The notes below the pieces were generated by a model. That model had not been told where the DNA came from, did no database searches, and saw nothing but the letters and a program-made list of their open reading frames with translations. The position numbers and the translations under genes are program-made. This document shows positions 9,200 through 17,331 of a stretch of DNA of 64,000 bases, one piece after another; the first letter of the stretch is position 1; each line of letters begins with the position of its first letter. Source of the stretch: Candidatus Fimadaptatus faecigallinarum (GTDB taxonomy: Bacteria; Bacillota; Clostridia; Christensenellales; Aristaeellaceae); NCBI GenBank assembly GCA_018714445.1, contig DVNK01000039.1:1-64000 (forward strand). Reading direction: 5' to 3'.

Positions 9200-10411
9200 T
9201 CATACGTTTCGCAGCGCGTCTATCGGGTTGAGCGCGCTGGCCTTGCGCGCCGGCGCCCAGCCAAACACTATGCCCACTGCCGCCGAAAAGCCCACGCCCA
9301 GTCCGACCGCATCCATCGATATCGAAAATGCCGCGCCCATTGCGGTTATCATCGCATACGACACTATCAGCCCGACCACCAGGCCCGCCAGTCCGCCTAT
9401 CAGCGACAGCACGATCGACTCGATCAGGAACTGCATCTGTATCTGCGCGGGCTGCGCGCCCAGCGCCTTGCGCAGTCCGATTTCGGCGGTGCGCTCGGTG
9501 ACCGACACCAGCATCATGTTCATTATGCCTATGCCGCCGACCAACAGCGCTATCGACGCTATGCCGACCAGCACGCTCGACATCATGCCCATCATGGTGT
9601 CCATCGTGTCCAGCAGGCTCTCCATGTTTATCACCGTGTAGCTGTCGTCGCGGTAGTTGAACGCGGCCTTGAGCACCGCTTCGACCTCGTCCACGGTATC
9701 GGCCATCAGGTCGGTGTCGGCCACATACACGTCCAGCGACGTCACATTGCGCTGACCCGCATGCTTGAGCGCCGCGGTGTAGGGTATGATTATGCGGCCG
9801 TCCTTATTGCCGCCAAACGCCTGGCTCATGACGTCCGCGTCGCCGTCCTCTGACAGCAGCCCTACGACGCGGTACTCTATGCCGGCGATGTTTACGTACT
9901 GGCCCAGCGGATCCACGCTGTCAAACAGCCGCGACGCCGCCTTGGAGTCCAGCACGCACACCCGGTTCACGCCCTCCACGTCCAGCACATTCAGCGCCCG
10001 GCCGCGCGCCATCAGCTCGCTCTGCCGCTGGAAGTAGACCTCGCTGTTGCCGCTTACAGACATGTCCTCAATGTACGCGGTCGCGCTGGACACCGTCGCG
10101 GTCAGGCTGGCCTTGGGATCGATCTGGGACACGTTGTCCAGCGCGCGCAGCTTGGCCATGTCGTCCGAGTTGAGGCCGCGCTTGAGCGGCGTGCCCGTGG
10201 CCTGCACCGTCAGCTTTCCGGTACCCATCGCGGTGAACTCGCTGGTTATCGTATCGGTCAGCGCATGCACTATCGTCATAAGCGCTATAACGGCCATTAC
10301 GCCTATTATTATGCCCAGCACCGTCAGAAACGAGCGCAGTTTGTTGGCGCGGATGTTGTCCAGCGACATGCGCACGCTCTCTATGAACATCGACATGCCA
10401 AACTCACGCAT
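9200..10411 (-). CDS. MacB-type ABC transporter permease (FtsX family)
   Basis: The 403-residue protein has one N-terminal membrane helix (about residues 25-50, FLTVLGIIIGVMAVIALM). A large extracellular MacB-periplasmic-core-like domain (about 50-270) follows, then three C-terminal helices. The FtsX segment EIGLRKALGAQPAQIQMQFLIES lies between helices two and three. Such permeases work mechanically with an adaptor to export peptides, lipids or antimicrobials. The ATG overlaps the TGA of the ATPase gene, so the two are translationally coupled. The adaptor gene completes the operon. The substrate is unknown. Confidence 0.9.
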   Translation of the reverse strand: MREFGMSMFIESVRMSLDNIRANKLRSFLTVLGIIIGVMAVIALMTIVHALTDTITSEFTAMGTGKLTVQATGTPLKRGLNSDDMAKLRALDNVSQIDPKASLTATVSSATAYIEDMSVSGNSEVYFQRQSELMARGRALNVLDVEGVNRVCVLDSKAASRLFDSVDPLGQYVNIAGIEYRVVGLLSEDGDADVMSQAFGGNKDGRIIIPYTAALKHAGQRNVTSLDVYVADTDLMADTVDEVEAVLKAAFNYRDDSYTVINMESLLDTMDTMMGMMSSVLVGIASIALLVGGIGIMNMMLVSVTERTAEIGLRKALGAQPAQIQMQFLIESIVLSLIGGLAGLVVGLIVSYAMITAMGAAFSISMDAVGLGVGFSAAVGIVFGWAPARKASALNPIDALRNV

Positions 10412-11102
10412 ACTCCGGCGCCCCCTCCGTCAGCACGCCGTCCAGTACGCTGACCGTGCGGTGCGCATACGAGGCGATATGCGCGTCGTGCGTTATCATG
10501 ATTATCGTGCGCCCCTCGCGGTACAGGTCGGAAAACAGCGCCATTACCTGACGTCCGGTCTCCTGGTCGAGCGCGCCCGTCGGCTCGTCAGCCAGCAGCA
10601 GCGACGGATTGCCCGCCAGCGCCCGCGCTATCGCCACGCGCTGTTGCTGTCCGCCCGACAGCTGGCGCGCGTAGTGGTGCATCCTGTTGCTAAGTCCCAC
10701 GCGTTCCAGCATCTCCTGCGCGCGCCGCACCCGCTCGCGCGGCGGCACGCCCGCATATATCAGCGGCAGCTCGACATTGCGCAGCGCGTCCAGCCGCGGC
10801 AACAGCTGAAACGACTGGAATATGAACCCTATCTCATGCGAGCGTATGCGCGCCAGTTCGCGCTGGTCCAGATCGCTGACGAGCCGCCCGCGCAGCACGT
10901 ACTCGCCCGACGTCGGCGTGTCCAGACAGCCGATTATGTTCATAAGCGTCGACTTGCCGCTGCCCGACGGCCCCAGCACGCTCAAAAACTCGCCCTCGTC
11001 TATCGACAGGTTCACGTGCTTGAGCACCATCTGCTCCTCGTCGCCCATCCTGTAGGTCTTTACTATGTCCGTCATGCGGAAGAATTCGCCGTCCATGCGC
11101 AC
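10404..11102 (-). CDS. MacB/LolD-type ABC transporter ATP-binding protein
   Basis: The 232-residue ATPase carries Walker [11 protein letters not shown]-loop, signature LSGGQQQR, Walker [10 protein letters not shown] and the H-loop His of MITHD. The overall sequence is typical of the LolD/MacB/FtsE group that drives FtsX-like permeases. GAGGCGG lies before the ATG. It sits between the adaptor (6 bp upstream) and the permease (8-bp overlap), an adaptor-ATPase-permease order common in Firmicutes export systems. Confidence 0.94.
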   Translation of the reverse strand: MRMDGEFFRMTDIVKTYRMGDEEQMVLKHVNLSIDEGEFLSVLGPSGSGKSTLMNIIGCLDTPTSGEYVLRGRLVSDLDQRELARIRSHEIGFIFQSFQLLPRLDALRNVELPLIYAGVPPRERVRRAQEMLERVGLSNRMHHYARQLSGGQQQRVAIARALAGNPSLLLADEPTGALDQETGRQVMALFSDLYREGRTIIMITHDAHIASYAHRTVSVLDGVLTEGAPEYA

Positions 11103-11108
11103 CGCCTC

Positions 11109-11993
11109 TCAGTCATCCGCGCCCGAGCGCGAGCGGCCCATCTGCATCATTTCCTCAAAGTCGCTCAGCGGCGTGAGGTAGTATATCACGTCGCCCTCGT
11201 CAAGGCCCGAGGTTATCTCGACGTATACGCCGTCGTTTATGCCGGTCTCGACGTACTGGCGCTGCTTCTGGCCGTCAACGTCAACGAGCACATAGGGCTT
11301 GTTGTATTCATCGAAGCTCAGCGCCTCCATGCTCAGCAGCAGCACGTCGTCAGCCGACGCGCCCAGCGTCTTGACGTCCACGCGCATGCCCGGCAGCGCC
11401 GCCTCGGGCAGTACGCCCGGTTCGGGCTCTATGTGCGCGGTGTAGTACGATATGTCGCCGCTGAGCTGCGCGGTCTTGCTTATGTGCGTGACCGGCGAGG
11501 TAAACGTGTAGTCGAGCGCGTCTATCGTGACCTGGGCGTCCATGCCCACGCTGACCGCTTCCACATCGAACTCGTCCACATCGAATTCTATGCGCATGCT
11601 GTCAAAGTCGGCTATTCCCACGAGCTCCTGGCCCATTGTGACCAGATCGTCCTCCTCCACGTCGACGCTGACGACCTCGCCGTCAATGCCGGCGCGCAGC
11701 GTGCGGCCATCCGACAGCCGCATAAGCCGGTCGTCCTTGGCCACATGGTCGCCTTCCGCAACGTACACGTCGCGCACCTCGCAGTCGGTCTGCGCCGCGA
11801 GCGTCTCCTGCCGCCGCAGCTCCAGCGAACCCGAGAAGCTGTAATACGTGGATATCGAGCCGCGCTCGACCGTTTCAGACTGGTACAGCGCATCCTTTAC
11901 GTTGTTCACCGCCGGCAATATAAACGCAATCGCAACCGCCGCCAGCACGGCCAGCACGATCAGGCATATGCGCAACCTATGCTTCTTTTTCAA
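11109..11993 (-). CDS. Membrane-fusion/adaptor protein of the MacB-type exporter (HlyD-like)
   Basis: The protein has one N-terminal anchor helix (ICLIVLAVLAAVAIAFIL), followed by a lipoyl-like barrel with the hammerhead pattern (GEVVSVDVEEDDLVTMGQEL) and beta-barrel and proximal domains up to LSDFEEMMQMG. This is the RND/HlyD adaptor architecture. I choose the TTG at 11993: it has GGTGAGGGGG 8 nt upstream and a TATAAT at 12025-12030, which would fall inside the longer frame that starts at the ATG at 12053 (no ribosome site). It is the first gene of the exporter operon. Confidence 0.85.
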   Translation of the reverse strand: MKKKHRLRICLIVLAVLAAVAIAFILPAVNNVKDALYQSETVERGSISTYYSFSGSLELRRQETLAAQTDCEVRDVYVAEGDHVAKDDRLMRLSDGRTLRAGIDGEVVSVDVEEDDLVTMGQELVGIADFDSMRIEFDVDEFDVEAVSVGMDAQVTIDALDYTFTSPVTHISKTAQLSGDISYYTAHIEPEPGVLPEAALPGMRVDVKTLGASADDVLLLSMEALSFDEYNKPYVLVDVDGQKQRQYVETGINDGVYVEITSGLDEGDVIYYLTPLSDFEEMMQMGRSRSGADD

Positions 11994-12024
11994 GTCAATA
12001 TCCCCCTCACCCGATATGCACGTT

Positions 12025-12053
12025 ATTATATCCCCCAATTTTGAACTCACCAT
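12025..12053 (-). promoter_or_regulatory. Probable promoter of the ABC exporter operon
   Basis: On the minus strand a perfect TATAAT (12025-12030) has only a weak -35, ATGGTG (12048-12053), 17 bp upstream. A start site near 12018 agrees with the TTG start of the adaptor gene. Confidence 0.45.
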
Positions 12054-12112
12054 GTAATTAATTATGCCGCCGCATTAAATCGTTGCGACGGCTATCGATA
12101 TGGCGGCGCGAA

Positions 12113-12141
12113 TTGACTTGCGCCCCGCCTTGCAGTATACT
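12113..12141 (+). promoter_or_regulatory. Sigma-A promoter for the YgjP-like hydrolase gene
   Basis: TTGACT (12113-12118), 17 bp spacer, TATACT (12136-12141), with a leader of about 25 nt before the ATG at 12173 and its GGAGG site. Confidence 0.7.
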
Positions 12142-12172
12142 CATTTAAAGCTCCAACCATCGGAGGTTCATA

Positions 12173-12679
12173 ATGGACTACGAACTCATACGCTCCAACC
12201 GGCGCACGCTCGCGCTCGAGATCCGCCAGCAGCGCGTCATAGTGCGCGCCCCCGCACGGCTGCCCCAGCGCGACATAGACCGCTTCGTGGCCGCCCATGC
12301 CAACTGGATCGACCAGCACCTGACCCGCGCCCGCCAGTACGCCCTGGCGCACCCCGAGCCGGACGCCGCCCAACGCGCTCAGCTTACGGCGCGCGCCCGC
12401 GCAGAACTGCCCCGGCGCGTGGCACGCCTGGGCGCGCTTATGGGCGCAATGCCCACGCGCATAACGATAACCAATGCCCGTACGCGCTTGGGCAGCTGCT
12501 CCAGCAAGGGCGCAATCTGCTTTTCATGGCGGCTGATGCTCTACCCCGACGAGGCCATAGACTACGTCGTCGCGCACGAGCTGGCCCATCTGCGCCATCT
12601 CAACCACGGCCCCGAGTTTTACGCCGAACTCGAGCGCATTATGCCCGACCACAAGCGCCGGCGCGCAATGCTCAGATAG
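12173..12679 (+). CDS. YgjP/SprT-like zinc metalloprotease-fold protein (DUF45, M48 relative)
   Basis: The 168-residue protein ends in a zinc-binding HELAHLRHLNHGPEFY, in which the HExxH pair and a downstream His are the expected ligands. This is the YgjP-like metallopeptidase family, usually about 165-240 residues; the present one is short at the N terminus but has the typical opening (IRSNRRTLALEIRQQRVIVRAP). GGAGG lies 7 nt before the ATG. It is cytoplasmic, with no signal peptide. The physiological substrate is not established for the family. It is a single-gene unit with its own promoter and is convergent with the TSUP gene. Confidence 0.88.
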   Translation: MDYELIRSNRRTLALEIRQQRVIVRAPARLPQRDIDRFVAAHANWIDQHLTRARQYALAHPEPDAAQRAQLTARARAELPRRVARLGALMGAMPTRITITNARTRLGSCSSKGAICFSWRLMLYPDEAIDYVVAHELAHLRHLNHGPEFYAELERIMPDHKRRRAMLR

Positions 12680-12805
12680 CCCCGGCAGCGCGCCGCCGGC
12701 CGTGCCGGCCTGCACACGACTAAGCCGCTTATGCCGCCCCGACGCTCGCCCGCCGCAAAGTCCGCGCAACCCGCGCGTCCCTGCGCACTGATTCCGCCCT
12801 CGGCG

Positions 12806-13032
12806 TCTCAATTGCGCGCATGCGCGCACTGCCCGGGTTGCGACGCAAGATGGACTGGCAGCTGTACAGGCGTTTCAACTGCGCACATGCGCGCACTGCC
12901 CGGGTTGCAACGCAAGATGGACTGGTAGCCGTACAGGCGTCTCAATTGCACACATGCGCGCACTGCCCGGGTTGCGACACAAAATGGACTGGCTGCTGTA
13001 CAGGCGTTTCAACTGCGCGCACTGCCCGCTTT
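12806..13032. repeat. 67-bp tandem repeat, 3.4 copies
   Basis: Units begin at 12806, 12873, 12940 and 13007, exactly 67 bp apart, and are highly similar. Each carries a CATGCGCG-type palindromic patch, then CACTGCCCGGGTTGC and ATGGACTGG. The array fills most of the gap between two convergent genes and ends 18 bp from the stop of the TSUP gene. Confidence 0.9.
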
Positions 13033-13049
13033 GGGTTTGCGTTGCGCGC

Positions 13050-13814
13050 TCATCCGACGCACATATCGTATATCAGCTTTATCATCAGCAATGCCAGCAC
13101 CACCAGCATCACGCCGCGCACCAGCCGCGCGCCGCGCTTGAGCGCCATGCCGCTACCCAGATATCCGCCCAGCACTGAGCAGCACATCGCCGGCAATCCC
13201 AGGCTCCACAGCACATGCCCGCCCAGCAGCATGCTGATCAGTGCCGCCACGTTAGAGGCGAGGTTGACCACCTTTGCGCTGCCGCTGGCGTCCACATCGC
13301 CCATGCCCAGCAGCGCCGTAAAGAGTATTATCAGGAACGTACCGGTACCCGGACCGACCAGGCCGTCGTAAAAGCCTATGCTCAGCCCGATGAGCAGCGC
13401 CGCCAGCCGCGGCCGCCGCACCGACACATTCCAGTCATGTCCCAGCTTTTCCCGCGCAAATATTATGACCGCCGCAAGCGGTATCATCACCATCAGTATG
13501 ACGCGCGACGTAGCCGCCGGCAGCAGCTGCATAAGCCATGCGCCCGCGTACGCCCCCGGCAGCGCGCCCGCCGCGGCCAGCAACGCCACAGACCAGTCTA
13601 TCTTTTTGCCCCGCCCGAACCGCAGCACGGCCATGACCGTGCCGGCGCTGGCGGTCAGCTTGTTGGTGCCGGCCGCGTACGCCGTGGGCAGCCCCACCGC
13701 CAGATACGCCGGCAGCGATATCAATCCGCCCCCGCCCGCTATTGAGTCGATGAACGACGCCAGGAATACCAGCCCACATACCACCAACAACATCTGCGGC
13801 GTTACCTCTATCAT
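13050..13814 (-). CDS. TSUP (TauE/SafE) family membrane transporter
   Basis: The 254-residue protein has about eight membrane helices in two halves. The first half opens with the family signature (ASFIDSIAGGGGLISLP, then AVGLPTAYAAGTNKL) and the second repeats it (IGFYDGLVGPGTGTFLIILF). TSUP proteins export or import small anions such as sulfite, sulfoacetate or organosulfonates; the substrate here is unknown. The ATG at 13814 has AGAGGTG upstream; the longer open frame to 14174 is G+C-rich leader without a start signal. An 8-bp hairpin lies just upstream of the ribosome site. Confidence 0.9.
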   Translation of the reverse strand: MIEVTPQMLLVVCGLVFLASFIDSIAGGGGLISLPAYLAVGLPTAYAAGTNKLTASAGTVMAVLRFGRGKKIDWSVALLAAAGALPGAYAGAWLMQLLPAATSRVILMVMIPLAAVIIFAREKLGHDWNVSVRRPRLAALLIGLSIGFYDGLVGPGTGTFLIILFTALLGMGDVDASGSAKVVNLASNVAALISMLLGGHVLWSLGLPAMCCSVLGGYLGSGMALKRGARLVRGVMLVVLALLMIKLIYDMCVG

Positions 13815-13832
13815 GCCTTTGCACCTCTTTTG

Positions 13833-13854
13833 CCCGGCAGAGTCTGCTGCCGGG
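13833..13854 (-). promoter_or_regulatory. Hairpin in the leader of the TSUP transporter gene
   Basis: A perfect 8-bp stem, CCCGGCAG with CTGCCGGG and a 6-nt loop, lies about 19 nt before the start codon and next to the ribosome site. It might limit translation or be the tail of an attenuator. The rest of 13855-14300 shows nothing recognisable. Confidence 0.35.
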
Positions 13855-14302
13855 GATTTTGCTTTGGATATCCTGACGGCACACAGCCGCGCGGCGCATA
13901 ATATGCCTGCCGCCCGGCCGCGATTCCACGGCATAGCGCCGGGCATGGACCGCGATTTCGCGCTCCACCGCCGTTTGTACTGCGTCGGCACTCCCGCCAT
14001 GCGCCGGATTGCGCGCAGCATTAAGCACGCCGTGCATGCGCCTTGATTCAGCCCTGCAACCGCGCAGTATCCCGGTTCACCGCGATTGACCCTTGCGTAA
14101 ACCTGCACTGCGCATCCGCCCCGGCGCGCCAATCGACGCGCGCTGCACACATTATATTTGAAGCGCATGTTCAACTATGCCGCCAAAGATCAACGCCTCG
14201 CCGTCAACTCGCGCCGTACAGCCCTGGGCGCGTACCTCTGCCATTATATCCCCGGCATGCCCCGCGCCGCAAGCCCAAATTGTAAATTTACGTTGCGCGC
14301 GG

Positions 14303-14331
14303 TTGACATGCGCCCGCGCAAATGGTATAAT
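14303..14331 (+). promoter_or_regulatory. Consensus sigma-A promoter of infC-rpmI-rplT
   Basis: Perfect TTGACA (14303-14308), 17 bp spacer, perfect TATAAT (14326-14331). The transcript would begin near 14338 and include a leader of about 140 nt. Confidence 0.9.
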
Positions 14332-14337
14332 CTTTAG

Positions 14338-14460
14338 GTCAAGCAGAAGCGCCCGCTTCTCACCCGCCGACTCTCGTGTCCGGCCGGTCTTTGAACCTAC
14401 CGCACTGGCGGAGGTATGCGTGCTGAGAAGGGGCGGCGTTGGCCGCCTATTTTTTTATGT
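14338..14460 (+). promoter_or_regulatory. L20-type leader with attenuator upstream of infC
   Basis: The leader ends in an intrinsic terminator (14432-14457: GGCGGC, loop GTTG, GCCGCC, then a T tract). An upstream segment near 14350-14373 (GCGCCCGCTTCTCACCCGCC) is complementary to the region leading into the terminator (GAGAAGGGGCGGC), so it can form the alternative antiterminator. In Firmicutes this arrangement before infC-rpmI-rplT is the L20 leader, in which free L20 favours termination. The assignment rests on position and pairing; I could not run a covariance model. Confidence 0.7.
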
Positions 14461-14478
14461 TTACTGGAGGTGTAGGCT

Positions 14479-15057
14479 ATCAATAACAATGATCTGATGA
14501 TCAATGAGGAGATACGCGACCGGGAAGTGCGCGTAATCGACCAGAACGGTGAGCAACTGGGTGTTATGTCCACCGCCGCCGCGCTGGCCCTCGCTGAGGA
14601 ACGCCAACTGGATTTGGTCAAGATAGCGCCCGGCGCGCGTCCGCCAGTGTGCAAGCTGATGGACTATGGCAAATTCCGGTTCGAGCAGTCCAAGCGCGAT
14701 CGTGAGATCCGCAAAAACCAAAAGGTCATAACGATTAAGGAAGTGCGCCTGTCGGCCACCATCGACGTCCATGACATTGAGGTCAAGACCCGCATGGCTC
14801 AGAAGTTCCTCAAGGACGGCGACAAGGTCAAGGTGTCGATACGCTTCCGCGGCCGCCAGATAACCCATGCCGAAATCGGCGTGGACGTCATGAACGAGTT
14901 CGCCAAGGCAATCGCCGACGTGGGCGTAGTCGAGCGCAAGCCCATGACCGAAGGCCGCAATATGACCATGATAGTCGCCCCGCGCGATTCCGGATCGGCT
15001 AAACCCGCCGCATCCAAGCAGAGCGCGCGCCCCCAGCAGGCAGATCAGGCCAAGTGA
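14479..15057 (+). CDS. infC: Translation initiation factor IF-3, AUC start
   Basis: IF-3 binds the 30S subunit, prevents premature 50S joining and checks the start codon. The 192-residue product has the N domain ([21 protein letters not shown]), a basic linker and the C domain ([23 protein letters not shown], then [15 protein letters not shown]). The start is placed at ATC 14479: GGAGG lies 8 nt upstream, whereas the ATG at 14497 has no ribosome site and would cut six residues. Non-AUG starts in infC are well known and allow IF-3 to repress its own translation. It is the first gene of an operon with rpmI and rplT. The C-terminal tail is Ala/Gln/Lys-rich. Confidence 0.94.
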   Translation: MNNNDLMINEEIRDREVRVIDQNGEQLGVMSTAAALALAEERQLDLVKIAPGARPPVCKLMDYGKFRFEQSKRDREIRKNQKVITIKEVRLSATIDVHDIEVKTRMAQKFLKDGDKVKVSIRFRGRQITHAEIGVDVMNEFAKAIADVGVVERKPMTEGRNMTMIVAPRDSGSAKPAASKQSARPQQADQAK

Positions 15058-15089
15058 TTTCAATCCGCGCGGAATTTAACCGCGCACCC

Positions 15090-15114
15090 GGGGTAGGGTG
15101 TCAGTCCCCACCCC
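15090..15114 (+). promoter_or_regulatory. Hairpin between infC and rpmI
   Basis: GGGGTAGGG pairs with CCCCACCCC with one internal mismatch. It lies in the 134-bp spacer, about 75 nt before the rpmI ribosome site. It may be an mRNA processing or translational-control element; a typical L20-binding pseudoknot could not be confirmed by eye. Confidence 0.3.
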
Positions 15115-15191
15115 ACCGCAGATTTCCCGCGTCGGCCGCGCTAAACCGCGCCGCCATCACGCGAGCTTCAATTCGAGAGGAGGAACCAACC

Positions 15192-15389
15192 GTGCCCAAG
15201 CAGAAAACTCATCGCGGTGCCGCCAAGCGCCTGTCGCTCACCAAGAACGGTAAGATTAAGCGCGCTCAGGCATATAAGAGCCATCTTCTGACCAAAAAGC
15301 CCACCAAGCGCACCCGCAACCTGCGCAAGACCGCTTACGTCGCGGACGCTATGGCCAAGGTCGTTAAAAAGCTCATACCCTACAAGTAA
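15192..15389 (+). CDS. rpmI: 50S ribosomal protein L35
   Basis: A 65-residue, strongly basic protein with the L35 pattern: [12 protein letters not shown] near the start, then [14 protein letters not shown] and a C-terminal VKKLIPYK. The start codon is GTG, preceded by GAGGAGGAACC, a strong site. It is the second gene of the infC operon, 134 bp after infC and 59 bp before rplT. Confidence 0.97.
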   Translation: MPKQKTHRGAAKRLSLTKNGKIKRAQAYKSHLLTKKPTKRTRNLRKTAYVADAMAKVVKKLIPYK

Positions 15390-15448
15390 GCTGAATCATT
15401 CCGTCCAGCGGCCCGGCCGCACAGCGATTATATTGGAGGCGTAAATAA

Positions 15449-15805
15449 ATGGCTAGAGTTAAGAGGGCTGTCAATGCCCATAAGAAGCGCAGGAAGGCGC
15501 TCAAGCTGGCTAAGGGTTACTTTGGTGCCAAGAGCAAGCAGTACCGCGCGGCATCCGAACAGGTTCGCCGTTCGCTGCGCTACGCATATATCGGCCGCAA
15601 GCTCCGCAAGCGCGATTTCCGCAAGCTGTGGATCGCGCGTATCAACGCGGGCGTGCGCGCTTACGACATGAGCTATTCCCGCTTCATCAACGGCCTCAAG
15701 GTCGCCGGCGTCGAGATCAACCGCAAGGTGCTCTCCGATCTGGCGATAACCGATCCCGCCGCGTTCAAGCAGCTGGTCGATGTGGCCAAGGAAGCCGTAA
15801 AGTAA
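15449..15805 (+). CDS. rplT: 50S ribosomal protein L20
   Basis: The 118-residue protein carries the L20 signatures [28 protein letters not shown] and RRDF-like [15 protein letters not shown]. It is needed early in 50S assembly, and in Firmicutes its free form represses this operon through the leader. TTGGAGGCG precedes the ATG. A textbook terminator follows 55 bp after the stop, closing the operon. Confidence 0.98.
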   Translation: MARVKRAVNAHKKRRKALKLAKGYFGAKSKQYRAASEQVRRSLRYAYIGRKLRKRDFRKLWIARINAGVRAYDMSYSRFINGLKVAGVEINRKVLSDLAITDPAAFKQLVDVAKEAVK

Positions 15806-15859
15806 TATGCTCCCGGCACAACTGCCGGATATCGACCGCCGTTTTAAGCTACGGTCTGC

Positions 15860-15886
15860 GAGGAGCCATTTGGCTCCTCTTTTTTT
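15860..15886 (+). terminator. Rho-independent terminator of infC-rpmI-rplT
   Basis: An 8-bp stem, GAGGAGCC with GGCTCCTC and a 4-nt loop, followed by seven T residues. Confidence 0.92.
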
Positions 15887-15954
15887 ATCGGCGCGCGCAC
15901 AGTGTGCCGGCACTTTCCCGGCGCGCCAGCTCATAGACACATGCGCTTGTATGC

Positions 15955-16213
15955 GCAAGCAATTTGCCAATTCAATCAGACCGCAGGCGGCTATCATACA
16001 CAAGCAATTCGCCAATCCAATCAGTTCTCAGGCAACTTTCTGATACAAGCAATTCGACAATTCAATCAGCTCACAGGCAGCTTTCAGACACAAGCAATTC
16101 GACAATTCCATCAGCCCGCAGGCAGCTTTCAGACACAAGCAATTCGACAATTCAATCAGCCCACAGGTAGCTTTCATATACATGCAATTCGACAATTCAA
16201 TCACCCCACAAGC
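15955..16213. repeat. 45-bp tandem repeat, about 5.7 copies
   Basis: CAAGC markers recur at 15956, 16001, 16046, 16091, 16136 and 16181, exactly 45 bp apart. The core is CAATTCGACAATTCAATCAG; the unit is A+T-richer than its surroundings. Because 45 is a multiple of three, several frames stay open on both strands, but no ribosome site precedes any of them. Confidence 0.9.
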
Positions 16214-16472
16214 ACAGTCCGTTCGCCGCCGCAGTCGGCATGCAACCGCAACCAGCCGCACATATTCTGCCCTGCCACGTCAGCCGCTCAATTCCAGGCA
16301 AGCCCGACCCAACCTGCAAGTCCACCCGTTCGCGCGGCAAGCTGTCCGCCCGGCACGCGTGACTGCTCAATGGCTCCGCGGCGTGCGTGCAAGCCCGCCT
16401 GCATTTCGGCTTCATCACCGGCGCGTTCGCCCGCTTTGCCCTGCTTTGACGGCGCAAACCGATTGCCGAGCG

Positions 16473-16501
16473 CGCCGCACCGTGGTATAATCAGGGTATA
16501 C
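16473..16501 (+). promoter_or_regulatory. Promoter of the tandem esterase genes
   Basis: TTGCCG (16473-16478), 17 bp spacer, perfect TATAAT (16496-16501). Only about 15-20 nt separate the predicted start site from GGGAGG and the ATG at 16525. Confidence 0.65.
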
Positions 16502-16524
16502 TATCACAGGGAGGTGCTCGCTTT

Positions 16525-17313
16525 ATGGCGCTTTTGCACGTGGATTTCTTTTCGGACGTGCTGGGCATGTGCACACAAATGGACGTGATACTGCCCGAAC
16601 AGACCCGCGGCCAGATAGGCATGGAAGGTCACCGCACTGGCGACAAATACCCCGTGCTCTACCTGCTGCACGGCATGAGCGACGACCACACGATCTGGCA
16701 GCGCCGCACATCCATCGAGCGCTACGCCGCCGATTACGGCATAGCCGTCGTGATGCCCACGACCCAGCTGGGCTGGTACACCGACATGCACATGGGCTTT
16801 AAGTGGTGGACATTCATAAGCGACGAGCTGCCCCAGATCTGCCACGCGTTCTTCCCGTACATGTCCACCGCGCGCGAGGACACGTTCGCCGCCGGACTGT
16901 CCATGGGCGGATACGGCGCGCTCAAGTGCGGACTGCTCGCGCCGGACAAGTTCTGCGCGGTGGCGTCGCTGTCGGGCGGCGTCGACGCGGTGGACATAGC
17001 CGCCAATCAACCCGAAGGGCGCGGCAAACAGCTGTTTTTCGATATATTCGGACCCGTGGACAAGCTCAAGGGCAGCGACAATGACCTGTTCGCCGTCGCC
17101 GAGCGCCTGTCCAAGACGCCCGAGCTGATGCCCCGCGTGTACATGTGGTGCGGCACCGAGGACTTCCTCTACAAGTCCAACGTGCGCATGCGCGATCACC
17201 TGCGCGCGCTGAACTACGACCTCACTTACGAGGAGAGCCCCGGCGATCATCAGTGGAAGTACTGGGATCAAAAGATCCAGACCGTGCTTGACTGGCTGCC
17301 GATACGCAAATAA
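16525..17313 (+). CDS. Esterase of the EstA/FrmB alpha/beta-hydrolase family (copy 1)
   Basis: The 262-residue cytoplasmic protein belongs to the tributyrin-esterase/S-formylglutathione-hydrolase-like group. The catalytic triad is visible: Ser126 in GLSMGG, Asp213 in GTEDFL and His242 in GDHQWKYWD. The oxyanion strand is YLLHGMSDDHTIW. Members act on short-chain acyl esters, often acetyl groups of sugars or feruloyl esters, so a role in removing acyl groups from diet- or host-derived carbohydrates is plausible. It forms a two-gene operon with its paralogue 18 bp downstream. Confidence 0.88.
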   Translation: MALLHVDFFSDVLGMCTQMDVILPEQTRGQIGMEGHRTGDKYPVLYLLHGMSDDHTIWQRRTSIERYAADYGIAVVMPTTQLGWYTDMHMGFKWWTFISDELPQICHAFFPYMSTAREDTFAAGLSMGGYGALKCGLLAPDKFCAVASLSGGVDAVDIAANQPEGRGKQLFFDIFGPVDKLKGSDNDLFAVAERLSKTPELMPRVYMWCGTEDFLYKSNVRMRDHLRALNYDLTYEESPGDHQWKYWDQKIQTVLDWLPIRK

Positions 17314-17331
17314 TAGAGGAGGTAGGCGACT

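Noticed and set aside
15955-16213. CRISPR array (also considered for the 40-, 43- and 19-bp arrays)
   Set aside because: Units are contiguous and similar throughout. There are no unique spacers between repeats and no cas genes.
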